A stretch of DNA of 16,534 nucleotides from Oleiagrimonas sp035690885 (GTDB lineage Bacteria > Pseudomonadota > Gammaproteobacteria > Xanthomonadales > Rhodanobacteraceae). Made by a program: the position numbers and the translations under genes. Position 1 is the first letter of the stretch. Each line of letters begins with the position of its first letter. The notes beneath the pieces were generated by a model, which had not been told where the DNA came from, did not search any database, and saw nothing but the letters and a program-made list of their open reading frames with translations. Of this stretch, positions 1 to 10,210 are shown piece by piece. The stretch is taken from the NCBI GenBank assembly GCA_035690885.1, contig DASSKC010000152.1, positions 1-16,534 of the forward strand, read 5' to 3'.

Positions 1-41
1 CGCCGGTATCATGGGCGGTCTGTTCACCGTTGACCTTGCAC

Positions 42-1682
42 ATGGCCGAGTCTTTTCGTTTTGCCCTGGTCCAGGATGACTTCCCCGTGGGCGCCGTTGC
101 CGCCAATGCCGACAAGGTGCGCGCGCGGATGCGCGAAGCCGGTGCGGCGGGCGCGAGTGTGGTCGCCTTTCCCGAGTTGACCCTCAGTGGCTACCCGCCC
201 GAAGACCTGCTGCTGCGCCCCAGCTTTCTGGATGCGTGCGAGCACGAGCTGGCTGCTCTGGCCGCCGATACGGACGGTCAGGCGGCCGTGCTGGGCGTTC
301 CGCATCGGCATGCCGATGGCACGCTGCGCAACAGCGCCGCGTTGTTGCTCGGCGGGCGCGTGGACGCGTGGGCACACAAACAGGTGCTGCCCAATTATGC
401 GGTGTTCGACGAAAAGCGCTATTTCGAAGCCGCAGAAGACACCTGCGTGGTCGATGCCAAGGGTGTGCGTCTGGCGGTCCTGGTGTGCGAGGACATTTGG
501 GATGACGCGCCGGTGGCGCAGGCCGCACGCGACGGTGCCGAGCTGATTCTGGTCATCAACGCCTCGCCGTGGGATGTCACCAAACAGGCCCAGCGCGAGG
601 CCTTGCTGACGCGGCATGCGCGCGCAAGCGGTTGTGCCATCGCCTATGTCAATCTGGTCGGTGGTCAGGACGATTTGCTGTTTGACGGCAGCTCCATGCT
701 GGTCAATCCCGACGGCAGCGTCGTGGCACGCGCGCCGGCATTCACCGATGCCATGTTGATGTGCGAGTTCGATGCAGCCACGCGCACCCTGCGTGCCGAC
801 GGCTGGCCACCATTGCCGGATGCGGCACCCGAAGCGGTGCTGTATGCCGCGCTGACCCGCGGCATCACCGATTATGTCGGCAAGAATGGTTTTCGTGACG
901 TGCTGCTGGGGCTTTCCGGCGGCATTGACTCGGCGTTGACCTTGGCGCTGGCGGTCGATGCGCTGGGTGCCGAACACGTCACGGCCGTGATGCTGCCGTC
1001 GCGCTACACCTCCGAGATCTCGCTCGATGGCGCGCGCGAGCAGGCCGAGGCGCTGGGCGTGGACTACCACGTGCTCGCCATCGAGGACACGTTCGAGGCC
1101 ATGCTGGGTACGTTGACGCCAGCCTTTGCCGGCAAGAATCCTGACACCACCGAGGAAAACCTGCAGGCACGCATCCGCGGCGCCATGCTGATGGCACTCA
1201 GCAACAAGCACGGCAAATTGCTGCTGGCCACCGGCAACAAGAGCGAGATGGCGGTCGGTTACGCCACGCTGTATGGCGACATGTGCGGGGCCTACGCGCC
1301 ACTCAAGGATGTGTACAAGACGCGCGTGTACGGGTTGGCGCGGTGGCGCACCGGGCCGGGAATGGGGAGCCGTGACGCCGAGGCCATTCCGCAGGCGGTG
1401 ATCGAGCGTCCGCCGTCGGCCGAGCTGCGCGCCGACCAGACCGACCAGGATTCACTGCCACCTTACGACGAGCTCGATGTGATCCTCGAAGCCTTCATCG
1501 AGGACGAAAAATCCCAGGCCGACATCATCGCCGACGGCCATGATGCCGAGACGGTGCATCGCATCGTGCGCCTGGTCCTGCTCAACGAGTTCAAGCGCCG
1601 CCAGGCCGCGCCCGGCCCCAAGGTGACCCGCCGCGCGTTCGGCCGCGAGCGCCGCTACCCGATCAGCTCCGGCTGGCGCTGA
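42..1682 (+). CDS. nadE: Glutamine-dependent NAD+ synthetase
   Basis: Makes NAD+ from nicotinate adenine dinucleotide with ATP, using ammonia released from glutamine by its own N-terminal domain; last step of NAD synthesis, cytosolic. The 546-residue protein has two domains. An N-terminal nitrilase-type glutaminase (about 1-265) carries the Glu-Lys-Cys triad: E45 in FPELTLSGYPPEDLL, K113 in AHKQVLPNY, C149 in LVCEDIW. A C-terminal ATP-pyrophosphatase synthetase has the PP-loop SGGIDS (292-297), then LLATGNKSEMAVGYATLYGD and ERPPSAELR. Length is normal for the two-domain bacterial form. I chose ATG 42 because MAESFRFALVQDDF matches the usual start; an in-frame TTG at 30 adds only four residues. 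No strong Shine-Dalgarno is seen. Bases 1-41 may hold the end of an upstream gene that I cannot identify. The loop at about residues 436-448 (GPGMGSRDAEA) is coded by a heptamer-repeat-like segment. Confidence 0.97.
   Translation: MAESFRFALVQDDFPVGAVAANADKVRARMREAGAAGASVVAFPELTLSGYPPEDLLLRPSFLDACEHELAALAADTDGQAAVLGVPHRHADGTLRNSAALLLGGRVDAWAHKQVLPNYAVFDEKRYFEAAEDTCVVDAKGVRLAVLVCEDIWDDAPVAQAARDGAELILVINASPWDVTKQAQREALLTRHARASGCAIAYVNLVGGQDDLLFDGSSMLVNPDGSVVARAPAFTDAMLMCEFDAATRTLRADGWPPLPDAAPEAVLYAALTRGITDYVGKNGFRDVLLGLSGGIDSALTLALAVDALGAEHVTAVMLPSRYTSEISLDGAREQAEALGVDYHVLAIEDTFEAMLGTLTPAFAGKNPDTTEENLQARIRGAMLMALSNKHGKLLLATGNKSEMAVGYATLYGDMCGAYAPLKDVYKTRVYGLARWRTGPGMGSRDAEAIPQAVIERPPSAELRADQTDQDSLPPYDELDVILEAFIEDEKSQADIIADGHDAETVHRIVRLVLLNEFKRRQAAPGPKVTRRAFGRERRYPISSGWR
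1356..1369 (-). repeat. Heptamer-repeat-like segment inside nadE
   Basis: The plus strand reads CCGGGAATGGGGAG. Its reverse complement, CTCCCCATTCCCGG, is identical over 14 bases to 13578-13591 in the pth-ychF gap. It lies in frame in nadE and encodes part of a loop (PGMGS) between the conserved LARWR and IPQAVIERPPSAEL blocks. A single 14-base match in a GC-rich window can arise by chance; the repeat reading rests on the resemblance to GGGAATC/GGGAATG heptamers remembered from Xanthomonadales. Confidence 0.4.
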
Positions 1683-1720
1683 AAACCGACTTGTGCGGAA
1701 GACAATGCAGGAGCGCGCAG

Positions 1721-1745
1721 GTCGGGTTGGCTTCATCAACCCGAC
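1721..1745. repeat. REP-like palindrome between convergent nadE and bamD
   Basis: A perfect 9-bp stem (GTCGGGTTG 1721-1729 with CAACCCGAC 1737-1745) encloses a 7-base loop. It lies 39 bp after the nadE stop and 51 bp before the bamD stop, where a bidirectional terminator would be useful. No T tract follows on either strand, so a classical intrinsic terminator is not shown. The GTCGGGTT...AACCCGAC stem resembles dispersed palindromes common between genes in many gammaproteobacteria; one copy in this window cannot prove that it is repeated. Confidence 0.6.
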
Positions 1746-1796
1746 GTGGTTCGGCGCGATACGGCCCCGATGCCTGCAGCCAGACGACCGTGTGCC

Positions 1797-2615
1797 TCAG
1801 TGATGCCCCGAGAACGGAATCATGCGCCGCAGCGTCGAGGCCGAATGCGGCCAGTCCGGGTCGCTCAGGTACGGGTGATCGGGGTAGTTGAGTTTGAGCA
1901 CCGCCAGCGACTGCTTGGCCAGCTTCGGCATTTTCAGCAACTTGTAGCATTGCGCCAGGATGGCCAGCGCATCACCGGTCTGCGGTGCCTGCTGATAATG
2001 CTGGATCACGTACTTGGCGCGGTGCGCGGCGGCGATGTAGGCACGCGTGCGCAGGTAGTACTCGGCCACGTTGATCTCGAACTGGGCCAGGCCGTTGCGC
2101 AGGTAGATCATGCGCTGGCGGGCGTCGGCCGCGTACTTGCTGTCCGGAAAGCGGCGCGTGAGCTTGCTGAAATCGTCGAACGATTCCAGCCGGTAGCCCT
2201 GGTCGTGGCGCGAGCGCGCGTCGCGCCCGAAGATCTCCTGCGCAAAGTGCCCGGAGCGGCCGAAATTGATCAGACCGCGCAAATAGTACGCATAGGCAAT
2301 ATGCTTGTGCGCCGGATAGGTCTTGATGAAGCGGTTGATGGTCGAGTAGGCGTCGTCGGGCTTGCCGTCCTTGTACTGCGCGTAGGCCAGCTCGATCTGC
2401 GCCTCCTGGTTGTATTTTCCGAACGGAAAGCGCGCGATCAGCCGTTTGTAAGCCTTGGCTGCGGCCATGTAGGAGCCGTTTTGCAGGTCGGTGTGGGCGA
2501 CGTTGTACAGCTTCTCGACTGGCAGCTTGTTGAGGTTGGGCCTGCCCTTGAAGACAGAGCATGACGCCAGGGCAAAGACCACGGCGGCGATGCAAAACAG
2601 TTTGATAACGCGCAT
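1797..2615 (-). CDS. bamD: Outer-membrane assembly lipoprotein BamD
   Basis: Essential lipoprotein of the BAM complex, which folds beta-barrel proteins into the outer membrane; it sits on the periplasmic face and contacts BamA. The 272-residue product starts with a lipoprotein signal (MRVIKLFCIAAVVFALASC) whose lipobox LASC gives Cys19 as the lipidation site. The mature part is helical TPR-like, with the typical family stretches LYNVAHTDLQNGSYMAAAKAYKRL, RFPFGKYNQEAQIELAYAQYK and RFPDSKYAADARQRM. Length is close to the usual 240-270. Start: ATG 2615 gives a compact signal peptide; ATG 2630 (adding MPTLP) is possible, and neither has a clear ribosome-binding site. The gene diverges from rluD with a gap of about 60 bp, the same arrangement as in E. 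coli. Confidence 0.95.
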   Translation of the reverse strand: MRVIKLFCIAAVVFALASCSVFKGRPNLNKLPVEKLYNVAHTDLQNGSYMAAAKAYKRLIARFPFGKYNQEAQIELAYAQYKDGKPDDAYSTINRFIKTYPAHKHIAYAYYLRGLINFGRSGHFAQEIFGRDARSRHDQGYRLESFDDFSKLTRRFPDSKYAADARQRMIYLRNGLAQFEINVAEYYLRTRAYIAAAHRAKYVIQHYQQAPQTGDALAILAQCYKLLKMPKLAKQSLAVLKLNYPDHPYLSDPDWPHSASTLRRMIPFSGHH

Positions 2616-2668
2616 AGGAAGAGTAGGCATGCTGATTGGGCGAACGGGCATGATAGCCGAAACCGGCC

Positions 2669-2703
2669 GCCGGACATGGGGTCGGACATGAGTGGTGTCC
2701 GGC
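2669..2703 (+). promoter_or_regulatory. Palindrome and 12-bp duplication over the rluD start
   Basis: GCCGGACA (2669-2676) and TGTCCGGC (2696-2703) are perfect 8-bp inverted repeats flanking both possible rluD start codons. Inside, CGGACATG occurs twice, 12 bp apart (2671-2678 and 2683-2690), each copy carrying an ATG in frame with rluD. The second copy can also pair with TGTCCG (2696-2701) across a 7-base loop, giving two alternative hairpins. No Shine-Dalgarno precedes either ATG. The structure could hide or reveal the start; that role is inferred. Confidence 0.45.
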
Positions 2704-3659
2704 ACGAGGCCAAGGTACCCGTGGCGCTGGCTGGACAACGCTTGGATCGGGTATTGGCGCAAATGTTCCCCGATTACTCGCGTTCGCGGCTGTCGACGTG
2801 GATCAAGACCGGCCGCGTGCACGTTGATGGTGCCGCCGCGGTGCCGCGCCAGAGCGTGCACGGTGGCGAAATCATCGACCTCAAGGCCGAGCTGGAACCG
2901 GAGGTGGCGTTGCGGCCGCAGGCCATGGATCTGGACATCCGCTACGAGGATGACGATCTGCTGGTGTTGGTCAAGCCGGCCGGTCTGGTCGTGCATCCCG
3001 GCGCAGGCAATCCCGACGGTACTTTGCTGAACGGCTTGCTGGCCCATGATGCGGAGCTGGTCAATCTGCCACGCGCGGGCATCGTGCATCGCCTCGACAA
3101 GGACACCTCGGGGCTGATGGTGGTGGCGCGCTCGCTGGCCGCGCATACGGCATTGGTGGCCATGCTCTCGCGACACGATGTGGCGCGGCAGTACGAGGCC
3201 GTGGTCAAGGGCGCCCTGATCGCCGGCGACACGGTGAATGCCCCGTTAGGCCGGCATCCGCGCGATCGCATTCGGCAGGCGGTACGCGAAGGCGGTGGCG
3301 GCAAGCATGCGGTCACCCACTATCGGCTGCGCGAGCGTTTTCGCGCGCACAGCCTGATCCAGTGCAATCTGGAAACCGGCCGCACCCATCAGATCCGGGT
3401 GCACATGGCGCACGCGGGCCACGGACTGGTCGGCGACCCGCTGTACGGCGGCGGCTTGAAGCTGCCGCGCGCCGCCAGTCCCGAGCTGGCTGTCGCGCTG
3501 CGCGGTTTCCAGCGTCAGGCATTGCATGCCGAGCGGCTGGCATTCACGCATCCGGTGAGCGGCGAAGCCATGGCGTTTGCTGCCGATCGTCCCGCGGACA
3601 TGGATGCGCTGGTCGCCACATTGCGCGCCGACACAGCCGACGTTGATGGGGTAGGCTGA
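2676..3659 (+). CDS. rluD: 23S rRNA pseudouridine synthase RluD family
   Basis: Isomerises uridines in helix 69 of 23S rRNA (1911, 1915 and 1917 in E. coli numbering) to pseudouridine, supporting ribosome assembly and release. The protein is 327 residues from ATG 2676 or 323 from ATG 2688. It has an N-terminal S4-type RNA-binding domain (LAGQRLDRVLAQMFPDYSRS, about 20-75), then the RluA-type catalytic domain with the signature GIVHRLDKDTSG holding the catalytic Asp (residue 141 counted from ATG 2676). LETGRTHQIRVHMAH and GDPLYGG are further family motifs. High similarity to E. coli RluD, including YSRSR and VVHPGAGNPDGT, favours RluD over RluA or RluC. ATG 2688 gives an N-terminus nearer the E. 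coli length. pgeF follows after 28 bp, probably in one operon. Confidence 0.93.
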   Translation: MGSDMSGVRHEAKVPVALAGQRLDRVLAQMFPDYSRSRLSTWIKTGRVHVDGAAAVPRQSVHGGEIIDLKAELEPEVALRPQAMDLDIRYEDDDLLVLVKPAGLVVHPGAGNPDGTLLNGLLAHDAELVNLPRAGIVHRLDKDTSGLMVVARSLAAHTALVAMLSRHDVARQYEAVVKGALIAGDTVNAPLGRHPRDRIRQAVREGGGGKHAVTHYRLRERFRAHSLIQCNLETGRTHQIRVHMAHAGHGLVGDPLYGGGLKLPRAASPELAVALRGFQRQALHAERLAFTHPVSGEAMAFAADRPADMDALVATLRADTADVDGVG

Positions 3660-3687
3660 CCGACCCGTTCGCCAACCTGATTTCGCC

Positions 3688-4446
3688 ATGTCCGAACCCT
3701 GGCTGTTTCCCGACTGGCCGGTACCGGCATCGGTCCATGCCGCGGTCACCACGCGGCTGGGGCCGGGCGTGTCGGCGGCGCCCTACGACCGGCTCAACCT
3801 GGGGCTGCATACCGGCGATGACGCCGAGGCGGTGCACAGCAATCGTCAGGCCGTGCGCCATGCTCTGGCCTTGCCGTCGGCCCCGCGCTGGCTGCAACAA
3901 GTGCACGGGGTCCGTGTGGCCGAGCTGGGGCCGCTGCCGAACGAGCAGGCCCCCGAGGCCGATGCCGCGGTCTCGCGCATTCCCGGGACCGTGCTTGCAA
4001 TCATGACCGCCGATTGTCTGCCGGTGCTGTTTTGCGCCGACGATGGTCGCGAGATCGGCGCGGCGCATGCGGGCTGGCGCGGTCTGGCAGGCGGCGTGCT
4101 GGAGGCGACGGTGGCCGCGATGGCCACATCGCCAAGCCATCTGCTGGCGTGGCTGGGGCCGTGCATCGGCGCAGCGTCCTACGAGGTCGGCGAACAAGTG
4201 CGTCAGGCATTCGTGGACACGGATAAGCAAGCGGCAAGCGCGTTCGTGGCGACACGCCGCGGGCACTGGCACGCCGATCTGGCACAACTGGCGCGGCAAC
4301 GTTTGCGCGCTGCCGGCGTGGAGCGGATCGGAGGGGGCGGTTTCGACACGTTTTCCGACACGCGGCTGTATTCCTACCGCCGTGATGGCGCACGCAGCGG
4401 CCGTTTCGCCAGCCTGATCTGGCTCGCGCGTCCTGCGCGGCGCTGA
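3688..4446 (+). CDS. pgeF: Peptidoglycan editing factor PgeF (YfiH, laccase-like domain)
   Basis: Member of the DUF152/YfiH family, formerly called polyphenol oxidase or multicopper oxidase. In E. coli the protein limits misincorporation of L-Ser in place of L-Ala in peptidoglycan precursors by acting on UDP-MurNAc-L-Ser. The 252 residues show the family's metal and active-site motifs in order: QVHG (H73), TADCLPVL (C110), AAHAGWRGL (H127), LGPCIG, and the C-terminal SYRRDGARSGRFASLIWLA. The segment before the last motif reads GGGFDTFSD, where I recall Cys rather than Asp in relatives; this position is not one of the metal ligands. The rluD-pgeF order is the same in E. coli (rluD-yfiH). The gene ends 27 bp from the convergent otsA stop, with no clear terminator between them. 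Confidence 0.92.
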   Translation: MSEPWLFPDWPVPASVHAAVTTRLGPGVSAAPYDRLNLGLHTGDDAEAVHSNRQAVRHALALPSAPRWLQQVHGVRVAELGPLPNEQAPEADAAVSRIPGTVLAIMTADCLPVLFCADDGREIGAAHAGWRGLAGGVLEATVAAMATSPSHLLAWLGPCIGAASYEVGEQVRQAFVDTDKQAASAFVATRRGHWHADLAQLARQRLRAAGVERIGGGGFDTFSDTRLYSYRRDGARSGRFASLIWLARPARR

Positions 4447-4473
4447 CGTTTTCCATGCGGCAGAGCTTGTCCG

Positions 4474-5838
<1,365 letters not shown>

Positions 5839-5911
5839 GGATTTGCCTTCGATGTGCGAGCGGACTTCCCAGAATAGGACATGCCGGTGCAGGCGGCGCT
5901 GAACAAGTTGC

Positions 5912-5926
5912 CTGACGGCACGTCAG
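5912..5926 (-). other. Small hairpin in the prfA-otsA gap
   Basis: CTGACG (5912-5917) and CGTCAG (5921-5926) form a 6-bp stem with a 3-base loop just after the prfA stop. No T tract follows on the minus strand, so it is at most a weak terminator or a processing hairpin. Confidence 0.3.
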
Positions 5927-5933
5927 CTGCCTG

Positions 5934-7007
<1,074 letters not shown>

Positions 7008-7049
7008 GGGCTCAAGGATGGATGCTTTCGGGGCGAGGTCAAAATAACG

Positions 7050-7070
7050 AATGCGGCAGTCAGCCGCATT
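7050..7070 (-). terminator. Terminator-like hairpin between hemA and prfA
   Basis: A perfect 8-bp inverted repeat (AATGCGGC 7050-7057, GCCGCATT 7063-7070) with a 5-base loop lies two bases after the hemA stop. On the minus strand it is followed by CGTTATTTTG, a moderately T-rich tail. It looks like a partial terminator or attenuator that would lower prfA and otsA expression relative to hemA; prfA may also have its own promoter in the gap. Confidence 0.6.
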
Positions 7071-7072
7071 GT

Positions 7073-8350
7073 CTACTTGTCCTTCGGCATCGATGCCTCG
7101 TCATCCAGTCCGTACAGGCGTTCGGCGGCATGCAGCAGGTCCACGTCACCGGCCAGCGTGGCCTGGCGCAGATTGGCGCTGGGTGCATGCAGCAACTTGT
7201 TGGTCAGGGTGTGGGCGAGGAAGGCCAGGGCCTCGTCTGCCGATTTGCCATGGTCGAGCATGGCCTGGGCCTTGGCCAGCACCTGGTCGCGCTGGTCTTC
7301 GGCATGGCCGCGCAGCGACTGGATCGGGTTGTCCAGGGTCAGCGCCTGGCGCCACGCCATGTAGCGGTCCACCTGCAGGTCGATGATGGCTTCGGCCTCG
7401 CGTGCGGCGGCCTGGCGCGAGCGCAGGTTGCCGTCGATGACCGCGCGCAGGTCGTCGATGCCGTACAGAAACACGTCCTTCAGCTCGCCGACTGCCGGGT
7501 CGATGTCGCGCGGCACGGCGATGTCGACCATGAATACCGGCTTGCGACGTCGCGTCGCCGATGCCGCCTCGACCATGTCGCGTGTGAGTATGGGCTCGCG
7601 TGCGGCGGTCGAGGAGATGACGATATCCGCGTCGGCCAGGTGTTGCGGCAGGTCGGCCAATGGCACCGCATAGCCGCCATGGCGGGTGGCCAGTTCCTGC
7701 GCGTTCTCCGGCGAGCGGTTGGCCACGATCAGGCGACGCACCTGCTTGTGGGCCAAATGGCGCGCGACCAGTTCGATGGTGTCGCCGGCACCGATCAGCA
7801 GCACGCACGCTTGCTTGAGGTCGGCGAACACCTGCTCGGCCAGGCGCACGGCGGTGAACGCCACCGAGACCGAGTGCGCGCCGATGCGGGTGTCGGTGCG
7901 CACGCGTTTGGCGACCGAGAACGTGCTTTCCATCAAGCGATCCATCGGCGTGTGGAGGGCGTGGGCCTGGCGCGCCATTTGCCAGGCGTCCTTGACTTGG
8001 CCGAGGATTTGCGGCTCGCCCAGTACCATCGAGTCGAGCCCGGTGGCCACGCGATACATGTGGCGCACGGCGTCATCCTCGTCGTGCCGGTAAAGGAACG
8101 CATCCAGCCGTTGCGTGGTCAAACCGTGGTGTCGATGCAGCCATTGACGTGGCGCGGCCTCGGCACCCTCGGCCACGCCGCAATACAACTCGGTGCGGTT
8201 GCAGGTGGACAGGATCAGTGCCTCGTGCACACCCGGCTCGCGCGCCAGTTCATCCACGGCGGCGGGGGTGGCTTCCGGGTCGAAAGCCACCTGCTCGCGC
8301 AGCCCGATGGGCGCGGTGAGATGGTTGAGCCCGAGGGCGATCAGCGGCAT
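7073..8350 (-). CDS. hemA: Glutamyl-tRNA reductase
   Basis: Reduces glutamyl-tRNA(Glu) with NADPH to glutamate-1-semialdehyde, the first committed step of the C5 route to tetrapyrroles and haem. The 425-residue protein has the N-terminal catalytic domain with nucleophile Cys50 in LILSTCNRTELY, the motif GLDSMVLGEPQILGQVKDAW (104-123), an NADPH-binding Rossmann domain with LLIGAGDT (184-191) and VANRS, and a C-terminal helical dimerisation domain. The start is ATG 8350 (MPLIALGLNHLTAP), the family's usual N-terminus; the reading frame stays open 35 codons further upstream, but that part resembles no HemA. It diverges from the TPR lipoprotein gene, an arrangement also known in Pseudomonas. Confidence 0.97.
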   Translation of the reverse strand: MPLIALGLNHLTAPIGLREQVAFDPEATPAAVDELAREPGVHEALILSTCNRTELYCGVAEGAEAAPRQWLHRHHGLTTQRLDAFLYRHDEDDAVRHMYRVATGLDSMVLGEPQILGQVKDAWQMARQAHALHTPMDRLMESTFSVAKRVRTDTRIGAHSVSVAFTAVRLAEQVFADLKQACVLLIGAGDTIELVARHLAHKQVRRLIVANRSPENAQELATRHGGYAVPLADLPQHLADADIVISSTAAREPILTRDMVEAASATRRRKPVFMVDIAVPRDIDPAVGELKDVFLYGIDDLRAVIDGNLRSRQAAAREAEAIIDLQVDRYMAWRQALTLDNPIQSLRGHAEDQRDQVLAKAQAMLDHGKSADEALAFLAHTLTNKLLHAPSANLRQATLAGDVDLLHAAERLYGLDDEASMPKDK

Positions 8351-8399
8351 GGGAAATGTAAGGCAGCGTGCGGGACGACGATGGATTAGTCTACGAAAG

Positions 8400-8414
8400 G
8401 TCGCCGCAGGCGAC
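8400..8414. other. Short palindrome between divergent hemA and TPR gene
   Basis: GTCGCC (8400-8405) and GGCGAC (8409-8414) form a 6-bp stem with a 3-base loop, midway in the 114-bp gap between the two divergent starts. It could be a protein-binding site or a leader hairpin; no clear sigma-70 promoter was found nearby on either strand. Confidence 0.25.
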
Positions 8415-8464
8415 GCAGGTGGGTGGCGGATTGGCCGCGCCCAGTCGACAACCAAAGGTAAATT

Positions 8465-10210
8465 GTGCGCAGCAGACGCTTAAAATTCAAGCAACTGTGG
8501 CATTTTGTGGCGGCTGTCAGCAGCGTCGGGTTGGCGCTGGCGGCGTTGTCCGGTTGCGCCACCATGACCACCGGTTCCGGCAAACAGGCGCAGGCCGGCC
8601 CTCCGGATCGCCTGACCGTGGCCACGCCCACGACCGATCACGATGTGCTGGCGCAACTGCTGGACGCGCAGTTCGCGATTGACCACAACGATCTGGCGTC
8701 GGCAGCCAAGTCCTATGCCAGGGCGGCGGCGTTGTCCGAGGATCCGGCCGTGGCCGAGCGTGCCGCCGAGCTGGCGATAGCCACACACGACGAGGCCGGC
8801 GCGCATCAGGCCATCCGGCGTTGGGCCGAACTGGGTGCGAGCGATGTCGAGCTGGCCGGTATCCGTGCCAAGCTGGCGTTGGCGACCGGCGATACCGCCG
8901 GAGCACGCAAGCACTTGCAGGCGCTGGTCACCAGTGGCGACCAGAATGTCTGGCGCCGGTTCGGTCAGCTGCTGATGGGGGCGCGCGACCCGGCCCAGGC
9001 CGGTCAGCTGCTGAGCACGATTGCCACGCCGCAACAGCTTCCATCGGATCCGGCCGCGTGGCTGGCAATGAGCGAGATGGGGCTCAAACTTGGTCAGCAT
9101 GCCTATGCACGCAAGATGGCCGATGCCGCGGTCGAGCGTTTTCATTGTGCCGATTGCTATGCCTGGTCGGCGCAACTGAAGCTCAAGGCGGGTCACGAAA
9201 AGGCCGCGCGTGCGTTGTATGCCGAAGCGGTGCGCAAGGCGCCGGAAAGCACCCGTCTGCGTCTGGGTTATGCGGCCTTGCTGGCCAAAATGGGCAACAA
9301 TGCCAAAGCGGCCCGCATCCTCGCCAAGGGGTCGCAGGACGCGGCGACCTATCAGGCCCGTGTGGCGTTTGCCGCCCGTGCCAAGGACATGGATGAACTC
9401 AAGCGCATCTACGGCGATTTGCGTCAGGCGCCCGAATCGATTCGCAGCCAGAGCTATTACTTGCTGGGCCAGTTGGCCGGCATCCTCGACAAACCCGACG
9501 CGGCGCTGGACTGGTTCGACAAGGTGCCGCGCGGCAGCAAACACCGCTTCGATGCCGACTGGCGCAGCGCCGTGTTGTGGCATCAGCGCGGCAACGACGA
9601 CAAGGCGCACGCGATGGCCACGCGCATGGCGATGGACTACGCCGACCACCCCAAGCAACTGCGCAAGGCCATCGAGCTCGATGCCGGCCTGTACATGGGC
9701 GAGGGCAAGTTTGCCAAGGCGGTCGACAGTTACAGCCGTGCACTCAAGGTGGCGCCGAACGACCCCGGTCTGCTGTATGGACGCGGACTGGCGTATGCCG
9801 AATCGGGCAACATCGACGCCGCCGTCGCGGATTTGCGTCACGTGTTGAAGATCAAGCCGAACGACGTCAACGCGCTGAACGCGCTCGGCTTCACGCTGGC
9901 CGATGCCGGCCGCAACCTGGACGAGGCCGAAAGCCTGATCGCGCAGGCACGCAAGGCGCGTCCGGACGATCCGGCCATTACCGATTCCTGGGGCTGGGTG
10001 CAATATCGCCTGGGCCATCTGGATGCGGCCTGCAAGGCCTTGAGCGAGGCCTGGAAGGCGCGCCAGGACCCGGAAGTCGGTGCGCATCTGGCCGAGGTGT
10101 TGTGGCAGCGCGGTGACCGGGACAAGGCGCGCCGCGTATTGGCTGCGGCACGCAAGCTGGCGCCGCACAATGCCGACTTGCAGGCCCTGGCCAAGAAGTT
10201 CGTTCCATGA
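8465..10210 (+). CDS. TPR-repeat outer-membrane lipoprotein
   Basis: Product of unknown specific function, 581 residues. The signal peptide (charged MRSRRLKFKQ, then a hydrophobic core) ends in lipobox LSGC with Cys31 as the lipidation site. The rest is almost wholly helical with tetratricopeptide repeats; the clearest are in the C-terminal half: about 403-438 (LYMGEGKFAKAVDSYSRALKVAPND), 439-470, 471-505 (ending ARKARPDDP), 506-540 and 541-575. Such arrays bind other proteins. Start: GTG 8465, with AAAGG (8454-8458) six bases upstream. It corresponds by position and type to the TPR protein encoded between hemA and lolB in Pseudomonas. Its stop overlaps the lolB start (ATGA), so the two are probably translationally coupled, suggesting a role in lipoprotein or envelope upkeep (inference). 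Confidence 0.9.
   Translation: MRSRRLKFKQLWHFVAAVSSVGLALAALSGCATMTTGSGKQAQAGPPDRLTVATPTTDHDVLAQLLDAQFAIDHNDLASAAKSYARAAALSEDPAVAERAAELAIATHDEAGAHQAIRRWAELGASDVELAGIRAKLALATGDTAGARKHLQALVTSGDQNVWRRFGQLLMGARDPAQAGQLLSTIATPQQLPSDPAAWLAMSEMGLKLGQHAYARKMADAAVERFHCADCYAWSAQLKLKAGHEKAARALYAEAVRKAPESTRLRLGYAALLAKMGNNAKAARILAKGSQDAATYQARVAFAARAKDMDELKRIYGDLRQAPESIRSQSYYLLGQLAGILDKPDAALDWFDKVPRGSKHRFDADWRSAVLWHQRGNDDKAHAMATRMAMDYADHPKQLRKAIELDAGLYMGEGKFAKAVDSYSRALKVAPNDPGLLYGRGLAYAESGNIDAAVADLRHVLKIKPNDVNALNALGFTLADAGRNLDEAESLIAQARKARPDDPAITDSWGWVQYRLGHLDAACKALSEAWKARQDPEVGAHLAEVLWQRGDRDKARRVLAAARKLAPHNADLQALAKKFVP

Noticed and set aside
2..79. Frame 2 tail (AGIMGGLFTVDL...) as the end of an upstream gene overlapping nadE
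   Set aside because: It would overlap nadE by 38 bp and too little is visible to assign a family. Frame 1 also ends within this stretch, at 31-33, so the upstream gene cannot be decided.
24..1211. 395-codon frame antisense to nadE
   Set aside because: Codon-position GC shadow of a clearly functional NAD synthetase gene.
2616..3176. Upstream extension of the bamD frame antisense to rluD
   Set aside because: The lipoprotein signal of BamD begins at 2615; a long N-terminal extension would destroy it.
8480..10168. 562-codon open frame antisense to the TPR lipoprotein gene
   Set aside because: It mirrors a GC-rich coding gene, shows no recognisable motifs, is rich in Arg, Gln and His as antisense frames are, and the sense frame has a signal peptide and TPR repeats.
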